From: CAZFHA01 sp964518595
GTDB taxonomy: Bacteria > Bacillota > Clostridia > Saccharofermentanales > Saccharofermentanaceae
NCBI GenBank assembly: GCA_964518595.1
Contig: CAZFHA010000002.1
Span: forward strand, 124,001-188,000
Direction: 5' to 3'
DNA length: 64,000 bases
Under the pieces are notes generated by a model, which searched no databases, was not told the origin of the DNA, and was given only the letters and a program-made list of their open reading frames with translations. The stretch's first letter is position 1. Every line of letters starts with the position of its first letter. Shown here piece after piece: positions 16,776 through 26,421 of this stretch. The translations under genes and the position numbers were made by a program.

Positions 16776-18539
16776 TTATTGAGCAGCAAATCTTTCTTTC
16801 AGAGCTTCCAGCTGCTTAGTCATTTCAGCAGGCAGTGGATTGAACTCTTTGAAGTAGGATTCAATACCGGCAATTTCTTCTTGCCAGAGAGTCTTGTCAA
16901 TGGTCAACAAGTTCTCTACGTCAGCTTCAGTGAAGTTCTCAAGACCAGTCAGGTCAATATCCTTAGCGTAAGGGATATAGCCGATAGGTGTCTTACGAGC
17001 ATCAACTTCGTTATTGGTGCGCTTCAGAATCCACTCCAGGACGCGGAAGTTATCACCATAGCCAGGCCACAAGAACTTGCCATTCTCATCTGTTCTGAAC
17101 CAGTTTACATTGAAAATTAAAGGTTTCTTCTCAATTAGTGTACCCATGTGTAGCCAGTGCGCAATATATTCTCCGGCATTGTAACCAATAAAAGGTTTCA
17201 TAGCCATAGGATCTCTTCTTACCACACCAACAGCACCAACAGCAGCAGCGGTGGTTTCGGAAGCCATGGTTGCGCCAACAAATACACCATGATTCCAATC
17301 AAAGGATTGGTATACCAGAGGTGCAGTCTTAGCTCTTCTACCACCAAAGAGGATAGCAGCTACAGGAACACCCTGTGGATCTTCCCAATGAGGAGAAATT
17401 GAAGGACATTGTGCGGCTGGAGCTGTAAAACGGCTGTTAGCGTGAGCAACAACATTAACATCGTCACCCTTATTCCAGTCGTTACCCAGCCAATCAATCA
17501 TGTGATCTGGTGCAGGTACACCCATACCCTTCCACCAAACTGTCAAATCATCAGCTAAACCAACATTGGTGAAGATGGTGTTCTTCTTAGTTGTGAGCAA
17601 TGCATTAGGATTGGACTCCATAGACGTTCCAGGAGCAACACCAAAGAATCCATTCTCAGGATTAATGGCATAGAGCTGGCCATCTTTGCCAGGACGCATC
17701 CAAGCAATATCATCACCAACAGTGTAGACTTTATAGCCCTTGGCATAGGATGGGGGAATCAGCATAGCTAGATTCGTCTTACCGCAAGCGGAAGGGAAAG
17801 CACCGGTGATATATTGAGTCTTCTTTGTATTGACATTCTCAATACCCAGAATCAACATATGCTCAGCCATCCAATCCTGCTCTTTAGCTAAAACAGAAGC
17901 AATACGAAGGGCAAAGCACTTCTTAGCCAGAATTACGTTACCACCGTAACCGGAGTTAATTGACCAAATGGTGTAATCCTGTGGGAAGTGAGCAATGTAG
18001 CGCTGTTCAGCGTCAATTGAGGCCTTAGAATGCAGACCCTTAACAAACTCAGCATCATCACCCAGTTGCTTCCAAGCAATATCACCCATTCTGGTCATGA
18101 TACGCATGTTCAAAACAACATAACGGCTGTCAGTGAGCTCAACACCCACCTTGGACATGGGAGATCCTGCTGGACCCATCAGATAAGGCAAAACATACAT
18201 TGTTCTACCCTTCATAGATCCATCAAATAACTTAGTAAGCTTGGCATACATTTCGGAAGGCTCCATCCAATTGTTGGTGTGGCCGGCTTCCTCTTTGGTC
18301 TTTGAGCAAATAAAAGTTCTGTCTTCCACCCGGGCTACATCGTTAGCAGCCGTACGATGGTAAAAACAACCGGGGAGTGCTTCTTGGTTGAGTTCAATTA
18401 ACTCACCGGCAGCAATACACTCATCCTCCAGCCTCTTCTTCTCTTCCAGAGAACCATCAATCCAGACAATATGATCTGGCTTGGTCAAAGCGGCCATTTC
18501 ATCGACCCATGCTTTGACATGTTTGTTCGTAACTACCAT
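16776..18539 (-). CDS. pckG: Phosphoenolpyruvate carboxykinase (GTP)
   Basis: GTP-dependent PEPCK interconverts oxaloacetate and PEP, serving gluconeogenesis or, in many anaerobes, PEP carboxylation toward succinate. The 587-residue length and the kinase-1a/P-loop FPSACGKTNLAM with its reactive cysteine identify the GTP class rather than the shorter ATP class. The GVPVAAILFGGRRAKTAPLV block and the W-rich N-terminal region also match. ATG at 18539 follows AAGGA at 10 nt; an in-frame start 27 bases upstream lacks a site. It has its own terminator and a ~200-bp AT-rich upstream region, so it is probably transcribed alone. GTP-type enzymes are uncommon in Firmicutes. Confidence 0.96.
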   Translation of the reverse strand: MVVTNKHVKAWVDEMAALTKPDHIVWIDGSLEEKKRLEDECIAAGELIELNQEALPGCFYHRTAANDVARVEDRTFICSKTKEEAGHTNNWMEPSEMYAKLTKLFDGSMKGRTMYVLPYLMGPAGSPMSKVGVELTDSRYVVLNMRIMTRMGDIAWKQLGDDAEFVKGLHSKASIDAEQRYIAHFPQDYTIWSINSGYGGNVILAKKCFALRIASVLAKEQDWMAEHMLILGIENVNTKKTQYITGAFPSACGKTNLAMLIPPSYAKGYKVYTVGDDIAWMRPGKDGQLYAINPENGFFGVAPGTSMESNPNALLTTKKNTIFTNVGLADDLTVWWKGMGVPAPDHMIDWLGNDWNKGDDVNVVAHANSRFTAPAAQCPSISPHWEDPQGVPVAAILFGGRRAKTAPLVYQSFDWNHGVFVGATMASETTAAAVGAVGVVRRDPMAMKPFIGYNAGEYIAHWLHMGTLIEKKPLIFNVNWFRTDENGKFLWPGYGDNFRVLEWILKRTNNEVDARKTPIGYIPYAKDIDLTGLENFTEADVENLLTIDKTLWQEEIAGIESYFKEFNPLPAEMTKQLEALKERFAAQ

Positions 18540-18746
18540 TGTGATACCATCCTTTCGTTTCTTCACTGTCGCAATTCCGCGAATAGTATCATCATATCAT
18601 TACATGCCTGTTCTGGATAGAGGTTATTTGAATAATTTTTTCTTTTAAATTGCAGTTTTTTAGCTTTTTTTTTCATTCAAAGGGTTTTTGCATGAAAAAG
18701 CGAAAGATTTAGCGTCAGTCTGTGCAAAATGAAAATCGTTTCGGCT

Positions 18747-19592
18747 TCAAAACTGTCGGATAAACAGTTCGGCTAACCCTAGGTATTGCTCGGGGGTAAT
18801 ATTTTCCGCTCTGATGTCTAAAGGTAGCTTAGCCTCCTGAAGTAACTGCTCAATCTGAGCCTTTCCGTCGGGAAAGAGTCCGCTTGCGCCTAAACTATTA
18901 ACCAATTGCTTACGTCTTTGGGCAAAAGCGCTTTGAACTAAAGGAAACAGGACACTGGGAACTTGGGTAAGTCTTCCAGATTTTTCTAATAAAACAATGG
19001 CGGAAGTGGTGTGCGGAGCGGGGTGAAATGCTTGTTTAGGTAAGTCCATGAGAATTTCTTTGCTGCCATAGAGGCTACTGAAAATAGCCAAAGGGCCGTA
19101 TTTCTTACTGCCGGGAAGGGCGAAAATTCTTTCACAAGCGGCTTTCTCTACGGTAAACACCATTCTCTCCGCTTCCGGCCATTCACGAAAGAGCTTTAGC
19201 ATGATAGGGGTCATAATGTAATAAGGTAAATTTGAAACGATCACTAAGGGATGACTGGCATCAATAGGTAAAGTAGCGGGGTTCACCTTTAGAAAGTCCT
19301 CATTACGGACAGTAACATTAGTACAGTCTTTAAGGGTCTCAGCTAAGGGCGGCAATAAATGAGTATCAATTTCAATACAGTACACCCACTGCGCCTGTAC
19401 CGATAATTTTTCGGTAAGCGCTCCAAGCCCCGGCCCAATTTCGATAACAGTAGCCTTAGTCTCCAAATTATCCAGTCCTTGACTGACAATTTCGGTAGCG
19501 GCTCGGTCATCAATCAGAAAATTTTGCCCTAAACTATGTGTAGGTAGAACCATATGCGTCTTTATTAATTGGATACACTGCTGTTTATTCAT
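18747..19592 (-). CDS. rsmA: 16S rRNA dimethyladenosine transferase RsmA (KsgA)
   Basis: RsmA uses S-adenosylmethionine to dimethylate two adjacent adenines near the 3' end of 16S rRNA, a late 30S assembly checkpoint. The 281-residue protein has the N-terminal HSLGQNFLID, the SAM loop EIGPGLGALTE, and the catalytic SNLPYYI (NLPY motif). The C-terminal helical domain carries AQRRKQLVNSLG. Its ATG shares one base with the purL stop (TGATG), so the two genes are translationally linked even though the functions differ. Confidence 0.96.
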   Translation of the reverse strand: MNKQQCIQLIKTHMVLPTHSLGQNFLIDDRAATEIVSQGLDNLETKATVIEIGPGLGALTEKLSVQAQWVYCIEIDTHLLPPLAETLKDCTNVTVRNEDFLKVNPATLPIDASHPLVIVSNLPYYIMTPIMLKLFREWPEAERMVFTVEKAACERIFALPGSKKYGPLAIFSSLYGSKEILMDLPKQAFHPAPHTTSAIVLLEKSGRLTQVPSVLFPLVQSAFAQRRKQLVNSLGASGLFPDGKAQIEQLLQEAKLPLDIRAENITPEQYLGLAELFIRQF

Positions 19593-22500
19593 CAGCTAAA
19601 ATACCTCACCCCTGCTTCAAAAATAGGTTGCTCTTTATTTCCTTGGATATTACCCGCAATATCACGACCAAAACGCTCTGAATGAGCCATTTTCCCTAAA
19701 ATCTTACCATCAGGGCTAAGAAGCGCTTCAATTCCCAAGGCCGATCCGTTAGGATTCCATTGGGTACCGGTACTCCCCTGTCCCATAAGATCTGTATAGC
19801 TGGCAGCAACTTGACCCTGCCTATACAGGCTCTCTATTAATTTTTCTTCGGCTACAAAGCGGCCTTCTCCGTGAGAGATAGGCACTTGATGTAATTCTCC
19901 CGGAGTACATAAGGAAAGCCAAGGAGATGCGTCAGACATAATTTTTGTGGTCACATAGGAGGACTGGTGACGGCCAATCTGATTGAAGGTCAAAGTAGGG
20001 CCGGTCTCCTCCAGAGGTGCAATATCCCCAAAGGGTAGTAGACCCAGCTTAATTAGGGCTTGAAAGCCATTACATATCCCCAATATAAGACCATCATTCT
20101 TTTGGAGTAGATATCTAACAGCTTCTGTCACCGCTGGATTTCTAAAGGCAGCAGCGATAAATTTTCCGGAGCCTTCTGGCTCATCACCTCCAGAAAAACC
20201 ACCAGGAATCATTAATATTTGTGAATTCTTAAGTTTTTGACTTAAGAGAGTGAGTGAATCGGCAATATCTGCCGCTGTCTGATTACGGATAATCAGAATT
20301 TCAGCTTTAGCTCCCACTTGCTCAAAAGCCGCCGCAGAATCATACTCACAATTGGTTCCGGGAAAAACCGGTATAAGCACTCTGGGTTTGGCTACTTTAA
20401 TACTTGATTTGCTATGTTTATAAGCTGAACCGGTAAAAATAGCCGGTAAGTCTTGCTTCTTCTCTGCTTCAGTCTGGGTAGGATAGACATTTTCTAAGGT
20501 AGTGGTGTAGGCTAACAGGGCGTCTTGTAAATCTAGTTCCGAAGCACCTAAACAAATAACAGAATTATCTTTTGTCTGACCAAGAAAAACCGCTCCGGCG
20601 GATTTTAACAGAGTATCTGCTTGAGGGTCGGTTACAGAGAGAATGATGCTTCCCCAGGCAGGCGTGAAAAGAAATTCTTCCTTTATATCTGAATTGAAGG
20701 AAAATCCAAGACTATTGCCTAGACAATTTTTGGCTATTTTAACGGCAATACCGTCTCTACTGGGAACTGAACAACTCTTTATTAGTCCCTTTTCTCTTAG
20801 CTGATTCATTGTATCAAAGAGCTTTAGAACAGCCTTCTGGGAGAAAAGTAAATCTTGATCCAGTGGGGCGGCTAAGAAATAGACTTTTTCGTCGGCTGCA
20901 GAAAAGGCCGCTGAGGTGATTTGGTCTGAAGTTGCAGTAGCCACAGCAAAGGATACAAAGGTCGGTGGAACCTTTAATTGATTAAAACTGCCGGACATAC
21001 TATCTTTTCCGCCAATCGCGGCAACGGAATAATCAAGCTGGGCTTTATAAGCGCCTAGAAGTGCCGCCAAAGGTTTGCCAAAACTTTCCGGAGATTCTAA
21101 GCGTTCAAAGTACTCTTGAAAAGTAAGGTGCGCTGTTTTAGGATCTGCTCCCATAGCCAGCAGCTTCAGTAGTGATTCGACTACACTATAGTAGGCTCCA
21201 TGGTAGGGACTCCATTCCGACAGAAAAGGATCAAAGCCATAGCTCATTAGGCTAACATGCTGGGTTTGCCCCTGTTGGGTAGCGATTTTGGCAACCATTC
21301 CTTCTTCCGGGGTTAGCTGGTTCTTACCAGCTAAAGGCATTAGTACTGTACCACTGCCAATAGTAGAGTCAAACCTTTGGATTAATCCTTTCCGAGAACA
21401 GGAACGCAAACTGGATAGCGCTGCCTTTAAAGACTCGGCAAAGTGATGGGGGACATACTCGGCTAAGGGGAGACACGGATAAGGCTCTGTCATATCCGGC
21501 AAGGTGATTTTAGCCTGACTTTGAGCGCTGGCACCATTGGTATCAATAAAAGAACGCGGAAGATCAACAATCTTCTCTCCTCGCCAATACATGACCATCT
21601 TGGGTTCGGCAGTTATCCTAGCAACTGTCACGGCTTCAAGATTTTCAGCGGCGGCTAAATGCAAAAATGCCTCAAGAGAAGCAGCCGGAACCACAACAGC
21701 CATTCGTTCCTGGGATTCGGCAATAGCAAGTTCCGTTCCATCCAAGCCTTCATATTTTTTAGGGATGGCGTCTAAATTAATCTCCAGACCCTCTGCTAAT
21801 TCACCTACAGCCACACAAACGCCACCAGCGCCAAAATCATTGCAGCGCACAATCAGCCGGGTAACTTCAGGATTACGAAAGAGCCTTTGTAGCTTTCGTT
21901 CGGTAGGTGGATTTCCTTTCTGTACTTCAGAACCGCAAACCAAGACAGACTCTTCATCATGAGCCTTGGAGGAACCGGTAGCTCCACCGATTCCGTCACG
22001 TCCTGTGGCTCCGCCCACAAGGATAACCACATCCCCGGGCTTAGGTACTTCGCGAAAGACGGCGTCAGCCGGGGCGGCTCCGATTACTGCACCGATTTCT
22101 AAACGCTTAGCCCGATAGCCGGGATGGTATAACTCTTCAACTTGTCCCGTTGCCAGACCAATTTGGTTGCCATAAGCACTGAATCCGGCAGCGGCTGTGC
22201 GACAGATCTTCCGCTGGGGCAACTTGCCAGGCAAGGTATTTTCTAAGGCTTCGGTAGGATCGCCTGCACCGGTAATGCGCATCGCCTGATAGACATAGGC
22301 TCGACCAGAAAGAGGATCACGAATAGCGCCTCCCAGGCAAGTAGCCGCACCGCCAAAGGGCTCTATTTCGGTGGGGTGATTATGGGTTTCATTTTTGAAC
22401 ATCAGCAAATAATCTACAGGCTCTCCATTGATATCAATTTTGATACGGATGGAACAAGCATTGATCTCTTCTGACTCGTCCAGAGCCTGAAGCTTACCTT

Positions 22501-23377
22501 CAGCTTTTAATTTTTTCATAGCCAAAGTGGCTACATCCATTAAGCATATGGGGCGCTGGGGCTCTTTTTCCTGATAAACTGCTTTCCGGTCGGCAAGATA
22601 CTGCTGAAATGTGCCTGACAGCTTTTGGGAAAAGCCTCCCTTATCAAGGGGAAAAGTGATATCTGTAAGTCTTGTCAGAAATGTGGTATGCCGACAGTGA
22701 TCCGACCAATAGGTATCAAGAACCCGTAGTTCGGTCATGGTAGGGTCTCTCTGTAGTGTTTTGAAAAAATCCGCCGTAAAAAGCAAGTCGGCTTCCGACA
22801 TGGCAAGTTTAAGATCTCCTCTTAGAGCCGTTGCCGAAGTCGGCGTCAGCGCACGAAATCCACTAACACTTTTTATCGGAGCCGGTTCTTGCCAGGGGAT
22901 TTCCAAATTGTCAGGTTTGGTATCTGAGGCCTGACGTGATTCTACAGGGTTGATTAAGTATCTGGATAGCAAGGCTTTGTCCTTGTCTTCCAGTGAACCG
23001 TAGAATAAGTAAACTCGGGCAGTCCTTACTTTGGGCTTTTCTCTTTGAGTCAGAATTTGGACACACTGTGCTGCCGAATCCGCTCGCTGGTCATATTGAC
23101 CGGGTAAAGCCTCTACAATTAGCGTGAAGTCGGAGCCTGTGGGAGGGAGTGTTTCGTCGTAGGTTCTATCTACCGGCGGTTCTGAGAAAACGATGCCTTT
23201 GGCTAAAAGATAATCTTCTTCCGATAAACCACTGATATCGTAGCGGTTAATAATTCGCAAATCCTGCAAAGTATCAAGCTTAAGATCTGCGCGCAACTCC
23301 TGCAAAAGACGACTGGCCTCTACAGCAAAACCGGGTTTCTTTTCGGCATAGATTCGCCTCACCAACTCCACTTCCAT
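19592..23377 (-). CDS. purL: Phosphoribosylformylglycinamidine synthase (long single-chain form)
   Basis: FGAM synthase converts FGAR, glutamine and ATP to FGAM in purine synthesis. The 1261-residue protein is the fused form, with both the synthetase and glutamine amidotransferase parts, unlike the Bacillus PurS/PurL/PurQ set. Seen are HNHPTEIEPFGGAATCLGG in the first half and a second AIRS-like half (AIGGKDSMSGSF). The C-terminal class I glutaminase starts VLIPVFPGTNCEYD, has its nucleophile in LGICNGFQAL, and a late ISHGEGRF. ATG at 23377 has GGAG 7 nt upstream. No other purine gene is adjacent and no purine riboswitch-like leader was seen in the 46-bp gap upstream. Confidence 0.95.
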   Translation of the reverse strand: MEVELVRRIYAEKKPGFAVEASRLLQELRADLKLDTLQDLRIINRYDISGLSEEDYLLAKGIVFSEPPVDRTYDETLPPTGSDFTLIVEALPGQYDQRADSAAQCVQILTQREKPKVRTARVYLFYGSLEDKDKALLSRYLINPVESRQASDTKPDNLEIPWQEPAPIKSVSGFRALTPTSATALRGDLKLAMSEADLLFTADFFKTLQRDPTMTELRVLDTYWSDHCRHTTFLTRLTDITFPLDKGGFSQKLSGTFQQYLADRKAVYQEKEPQRPICLMDVATLAMKKLKAEGKLQALDESEEINACSIRIKIDINGEPVDYLLMFKNETHNHPTEIEPFGGAATCLGGAIRDPLSGRAYVYQAMRITGAGDPTEALENTLPGKLPQRKICRTAAAGFSAYGNQIGLATGQVEELYHPGYRAKRLEIGAVIGAAPADAVFREVPKPGDVVILVGGATGRDGIGGATGSSKAHDEESVLVCGSEVQKGNPPTERKLQRLFRNPEVTRLIVRCNDFGAGGVCVAVGELAEGLEINLDAIPKKYEGLDGTELAIAESQERMAVVVPAASLEAFLHLAAAENLEAVTVARITAEPKMVMYWRGEKIVDLPRSFIDTNGASAQSQAKITLPDMTEPYPCLPLAEYVPHHFAESLKAALSSLRSCSRKGLIQRFDSTIGSGTVLMPLAGKNQLTPEEGMVAKIATQQGQTQHVSLMSYGFDPFLSEWSPYHGAYYSVVESLLKLLAMGADPKTAHLTFQEYFERLESPESFGKPLAALLGAYKAQLDYSVAAIGGKDSMSGSFNQLKVPPTFVSFAVATATSDQITSAAFSAADEKVYFLAAPLDQDLLFSQKAVLKLFDTMNQLREKGLIKSCSVPSRDGIAVKIAKNCLGNSLGFSFNSDIKEEFLFTPAWGSIILSVTDPQADTLLKSAGAVFLGQTKDNSVICLGASELDLQDALLAYTTTLENVYPTQTEAEKKQDLPAIFTGSAYKHSKSSIKVAKPRVLIPVFPGTNCEYDSAAAFEQVGAKAEILIIRNQTAADIADSLTLLSQKLKNSQILMIPGGFSGGDEPEGSGKFIAAAFRNPAVTEAVRYLLQKNDGLILGICNGFQALIKLGLLPFGDIAPLEETGPTLTFNQIGRHQSSYVTTKIMSDASPWLSLCTPGELHQVPISHGEGRFVAEEKLIESLYRQGQVAASYTDLMGQGSTGTQWNPNGSALGIEALLSPDGKILGKMAHSERFGRDIAGNIQGNKEQPIFEAGVRYFS

Positions 23378-23423
23378 CCCACTGCTCCATTCTCCATCTC
23401 TGGCTACTTAATACGTTGACCTG

Positions 23424-25352
23424 TTAGGTTAATTTCTCAACTAATTCTGTCATGATTTCACTGTTCACTGCCAAGAAGCGTTTGAGTCCTTCAGCATCCA
23501 AAGATCCATGGCTCAAGCGGGCTTGATCATAAAGATGAAGGGCTAATTTGTCGACTTCCTTCTGTTCTTTGGCAATGCCGGAAAGGGCTCTAAGGCGCAG
23601 TACCAATGGGTGACTGGAGTTCAAAACCAAATTGCGCTTCTGAGGGAAGAGCTGATCCAAATCCTTATAAGGATCATCTTCTTTGCCGGTACGCATCCGC
23701 TCAAATTGCTTACGCATTTCATTTTGGCGTCTGGTTTCTTCTGTTTCTTGAATAAAGGCAGGTAATTGCTTATCGCCTAAGGAAACAACCGAAACTTCCA
23801 GAGCATTGTCTCCCGTAGCTTGAGTGAATAGTTCGCTTAATTGCTTCTGCTCTTCTTCTGAGCCTGCCTCGCCCTCGAACTCTGCATCTACCCGCTTGAA
23901 GTGCGTGTTGGGATACTTGTATTCCAAGAAAGAAATAAAGTTATTATCTAGCTCTTCATTTAAAACAATGACTCTATAGCCCTTTTCTACAGCCATAGCC
24001 ACGTAAGCGGCTTGCGCTTCAGGGGATTGTGTATAGCGAACCGTATCCTTTTCCGCTGTTAATTCGCTCATGGTAAAGAACTGGTTGTCGATAGTCTTAA
24101 ACAGACAAATATCTTTGACCTTATCAAAGAACTTTTCGTCACGCAGCATACCATATTTTACGAAAACACTAATATCTGACCAATAGCTTTCAAAGGACTT
24201 ACGATCCTGCTTGAAAACTTCGTTGAGTTTGTCAGAGACTTTTCTAATAATATGGCCGGAAAGCTTCTTCACATAGTCATCTTGCTGTAAAGCTGAACGG
24301 GAAACATTTAGGGGCAGATCCGAACAATCCAGACAGCCCTTAAGCAAAAAGAGGAACTCAGGAATCACTTCGGTAAGATTATCTGCTACAAATACTTGAT
24401 GATTATAAATTTTAATTCTACCCTCCAGATTCTCATAGACATTATTCGTCCTTGGGAAGTAGAGAATTCCTTGGAGGGTGAAAGGGTAATCCATATTTAA
24501 GTGAATCCAGAACAGCGGCTCGCGCATATCAGCGAAAACTTCCCGGTAGAAAGCCTTGTATTCCTCATCGGTACAATCCTTAGGTGCTTTAGCCCAGAGG
24601 GGGTTTTTGTTGTTGATGGGATTATTAACCTTGGGTGTGGGGGTAAATTCTTCACCTTTTTCTTCCTTCTCAAGGCGTTCTTTTTCTTCCTTTTCCAACC
24701 ATGCCTTATCGGCAGCACAATCAACAAAGTACAGGTCGTAAGGCATAAAGGAACAATATTTCTTAAGTATTTCTTGGAGCTTAAAGGCATCAAAAATTCC
24801 TTTGGCTTCATCGGAAAAAGTCAAAGTAATAACGGTTCCCCGATCTGTCTTGGTGGAGGCGGCAATGGTATACTCCATCCCATCATTAGACTCCCACGAA
24901 ATAGCTTCCGCTTCAGGCAAAAAAGATTTCGTTTCAATCTTGACTTGATCGGCTACCATGAAAGCCGAATAAAAACCTAAACCAAAGTGACCGATGATAC
25001 CACTTTTATCTGTTGATTGCTCCTTATATTTCTCAACGAAATCCATAGCACCAGAAAAAGCAATCTGGTTGATGTATTTGTCAATCTCTTCAGCTGTCAT
25101 TCCAATTCCATTATCGGAAAAGGTTAATGTTCCGGCATCCTTATCATAGGTGACATCAATTCGGAACTCTTCCTCACCGGCTGTCTTAGGCGCTTCACCT
25201 AATTCCTGCAACCGCTTAAACTTTGATATGGCGTCGGCAGCATTTGAAACTAGCTCCCTGACAAAAATATCATGGTCAGAGTAGAGCCATTTCCTGATAA
25301 TGGGAAAAATGTTTTCGGTTGTTACTGATACTTTTCCTGTACGAATAGACAT
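23424..25352 (-). CDS. htpG: Molecular chaperone HtpG (Hsp90)
   Basis: HtpG is the bacterial Hsp90, an ATP-driven dimeric chaperone. The 642-residue protein has the GHKL ATPase domain at the N-terminus: RELVSNAADAISK, then DNGIGMTAEE, then GHFGLGFYSAF. The middle domain includes FPRTNNVYENLEGRIKIYNHQVFV and the arginine segment PLNVSRSALQQD. A linker rich in Lys/Glu lies between them, and a C-terminal dimerization part follows. The ATG at 25352 is preceded by GGAGG. No CIRCE element is visible upstream, so heat control, if any, differs from groESL. Confidence 0.96.
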   Translation of the reverse strand: MSIRTGKVSVTTENIFPIIRKWLYSDHDIFVRELVSNAADAISKFKRLQELGEAPKTAGEEEFRIDVTYDKDAGTLTFSDNGIGMTAEEIDKYINQIAFSGAMDFVEKYKEQSTDKSGIIGHFGLGFYSAFMVADQVKIETKSFLPEAEAISWESNDGMEYTIAASTKTDRGTVITLTFSDEAKGIFDAFKLQEILKKYCSFMPYDLYFVDCAADKAWLEKEEKERLEKEEKGEEFTPTPKVNNPINNKNPLWAKAPKDCTDEEYKAFYREVFADMREPLFWIHLNMDYPFTLQGILYFPRTNNVYENLEGRIKIYNHQVFVADNLTEVIPEFLFLLKGCLDCSDLPLNVSRSALQQDDYVKKLSGHIIRKVSDKLNEVFKQDRKSFESYWSDISVFVKYGMLRDEKFFDKVKDICLFKTIDNQFFTMSELTAEKDTVRYTQSPEAQAAYVAMAVEKGYRVIVLNEELDNNFISFLEYKYPNTHFKRVDAEFEGEAGSEEEQKQLSELFTQATGDNALEVSVVSLGDKQLPAFIQETEETRRQNEMRKQFERMRTGKEDDPYKDLDQLFPQKRNLVLNSSHPLVLRLRALSGIAKEQKEVDKLALHLYDQARLSHGSLDAEGLKRFLAVNSEIMTELVEKLT

Positions 25353-25373
25353 AGAAACCTCCAAAAAATTAAA

Positions 25374-26282
25374 TTATATATCTTCTTCCCGCTGGGTATT
25401 ACTTTGGCGGGTCAAAATATAGTGCTGTACAATCTTCTGATATTGCTGGGAAATTGCCTTCAAAGCCTCATTACTTCCAGAGGAGAAGGCTATATCATCC
25501 ACAGAAGCCACCGGTAGTATATCAAAAGGTGAACTGGTTATAAAGAGTGCCGGTTCATCCTGAGGGGAGCTGGCCTTCTCCTTTTCCTGTTTAAGCTGAT
25601 CCAGAGTAAATAACCGCTCCTGATAGTGAAAACCAGCAGCTTTAATGGCAGCCAAAACATAGCGTCTGGTAATTCCGATTAAGATAATCTCATTCGGTGG
25701 AGAATAGACATTATCACCAATCAGAACAAAGAAATTAGAGCGGCTACCTTCGGTGATCTCTTCCCGACTATTCGTAAGTAATAGCTCAAAGGGATGACCA
25801 AAGGGAGTGGACTCCAGTAGCTTAGCGGCAATTGCCGCTTTGTAGTCGTCATGAATAATTTTGACTTGGGGATCAACCCGCTCCCACTTTAGCTGCGCAG
25901 TTACAATCCCCTGGGTAACAGAGACTTCATCAGGATAGCTAAATTGGGAAAAGTAGACCACCTGCTTACTCTTAGTCACGGCTATCCGTAGATTTCCCGT
26001 ATCAAATTTAGGACTAGCCTCTTTCAATAACTTCATACCCTGCTCATAGAGCACATCAGTATCTAGTGGGAAATCCTCTTTAGCAGTAATTGATTGCAGT
26101 AACCGCAGCATGTGATTTTCGAAAAAAAGAAAAATTCCCTCTTTAATTCGAATAGACTCGTAATAGATAATTTCGTCAACCGGCTCAAATAACTGCATTG
26201 TGCGAGCCTGCTCAAAAGAAATCTTCTGACCGTTCAGATAGCAAAACTCACCGGTTGGGTTCTCTAGCAAGGGAAAGCCCAT
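25374..26282 (-). CDS. Class IV aminotransferase (PLP fold IV)
   Basis: A fold-type IV PLP enzyme of the branched-chain aminotransferase / D-amino acid aminotransferase / aminodeoxychorismate lyase group. The 302-residue protein has the PLP lysine in DDYKAAIAAK (Lys148) and the cofactor-contacting TEGSRSNFFV segment. ATG at 26282 is chosen because GGAG lies 9 nt upstream and the N-terminus MGFPLLENP then looks complete. Substrate specificity cannot be fixed by eye: no adjacent folate, branched-chain or D-amino acid genes are present. It lies just upstream of htpG on the same strand. Confidence 0.85.
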   Translation of the reverse strand: MGFPLLENPTGEFCYLNGQKISFEQARTMQLFEPVDEIIYYESIRIKEGIFLFFENHMLRLLQSITAKEDFPLDTDVLYEQGMKLLKEASPKFDTGNLRIAVTKSKQVVYFSQFSYPDEVSVTQGIVTAQLKWERVDPQVKIIHDDYKAAIAAKLLESTPFGHPFELLLTNSREEITEGSRSNFFVLIGDNVYSPPNEIILIGITRRYVLAAIKAAGFHYQERLFTLDQLKQEKEKASSPQDEPALFITSSPFDILPVASVDDIAFSSGSNEALKAISQQYQKIVQHYILTRQSNTQREEDI

Positions 26283-26421
26283 AATTCTCTGCTCCTTTTT
26301 GTGCTTATAAACTGACAAAAACACCCAAGGGGTGCTTTAGAAAACATTGATTTATCAGCTCAGGTCTATTTTACCCTAGAGGAGCAAGCACGTAAAGTCT
26401 TTGTCAGAGGAAGTCGGGCTT

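Noticed and set aside
18567..18746. Terminator after pckG promoter region (GCTTTTT/AAAAAGC pairing near 18661-18705)
   Set aside because: The pairing is almost all A/T with no T run on the minus strand following it; it looks like AT-rich upstream DNA.
23378..23423. Purine riboswitch or PurR control upstream of purL
   Set aside because: The gap to htpG is only 46 bp, too short for a purine riboswitch, and no PurBox was seen.
24501..24980. 159-codon plus-strand frame opposite htpG
   Set aside because: Antisense shadow of a strongly conserved chaperone gene; Phe-rich run is the complement of Lys/Glu codons.
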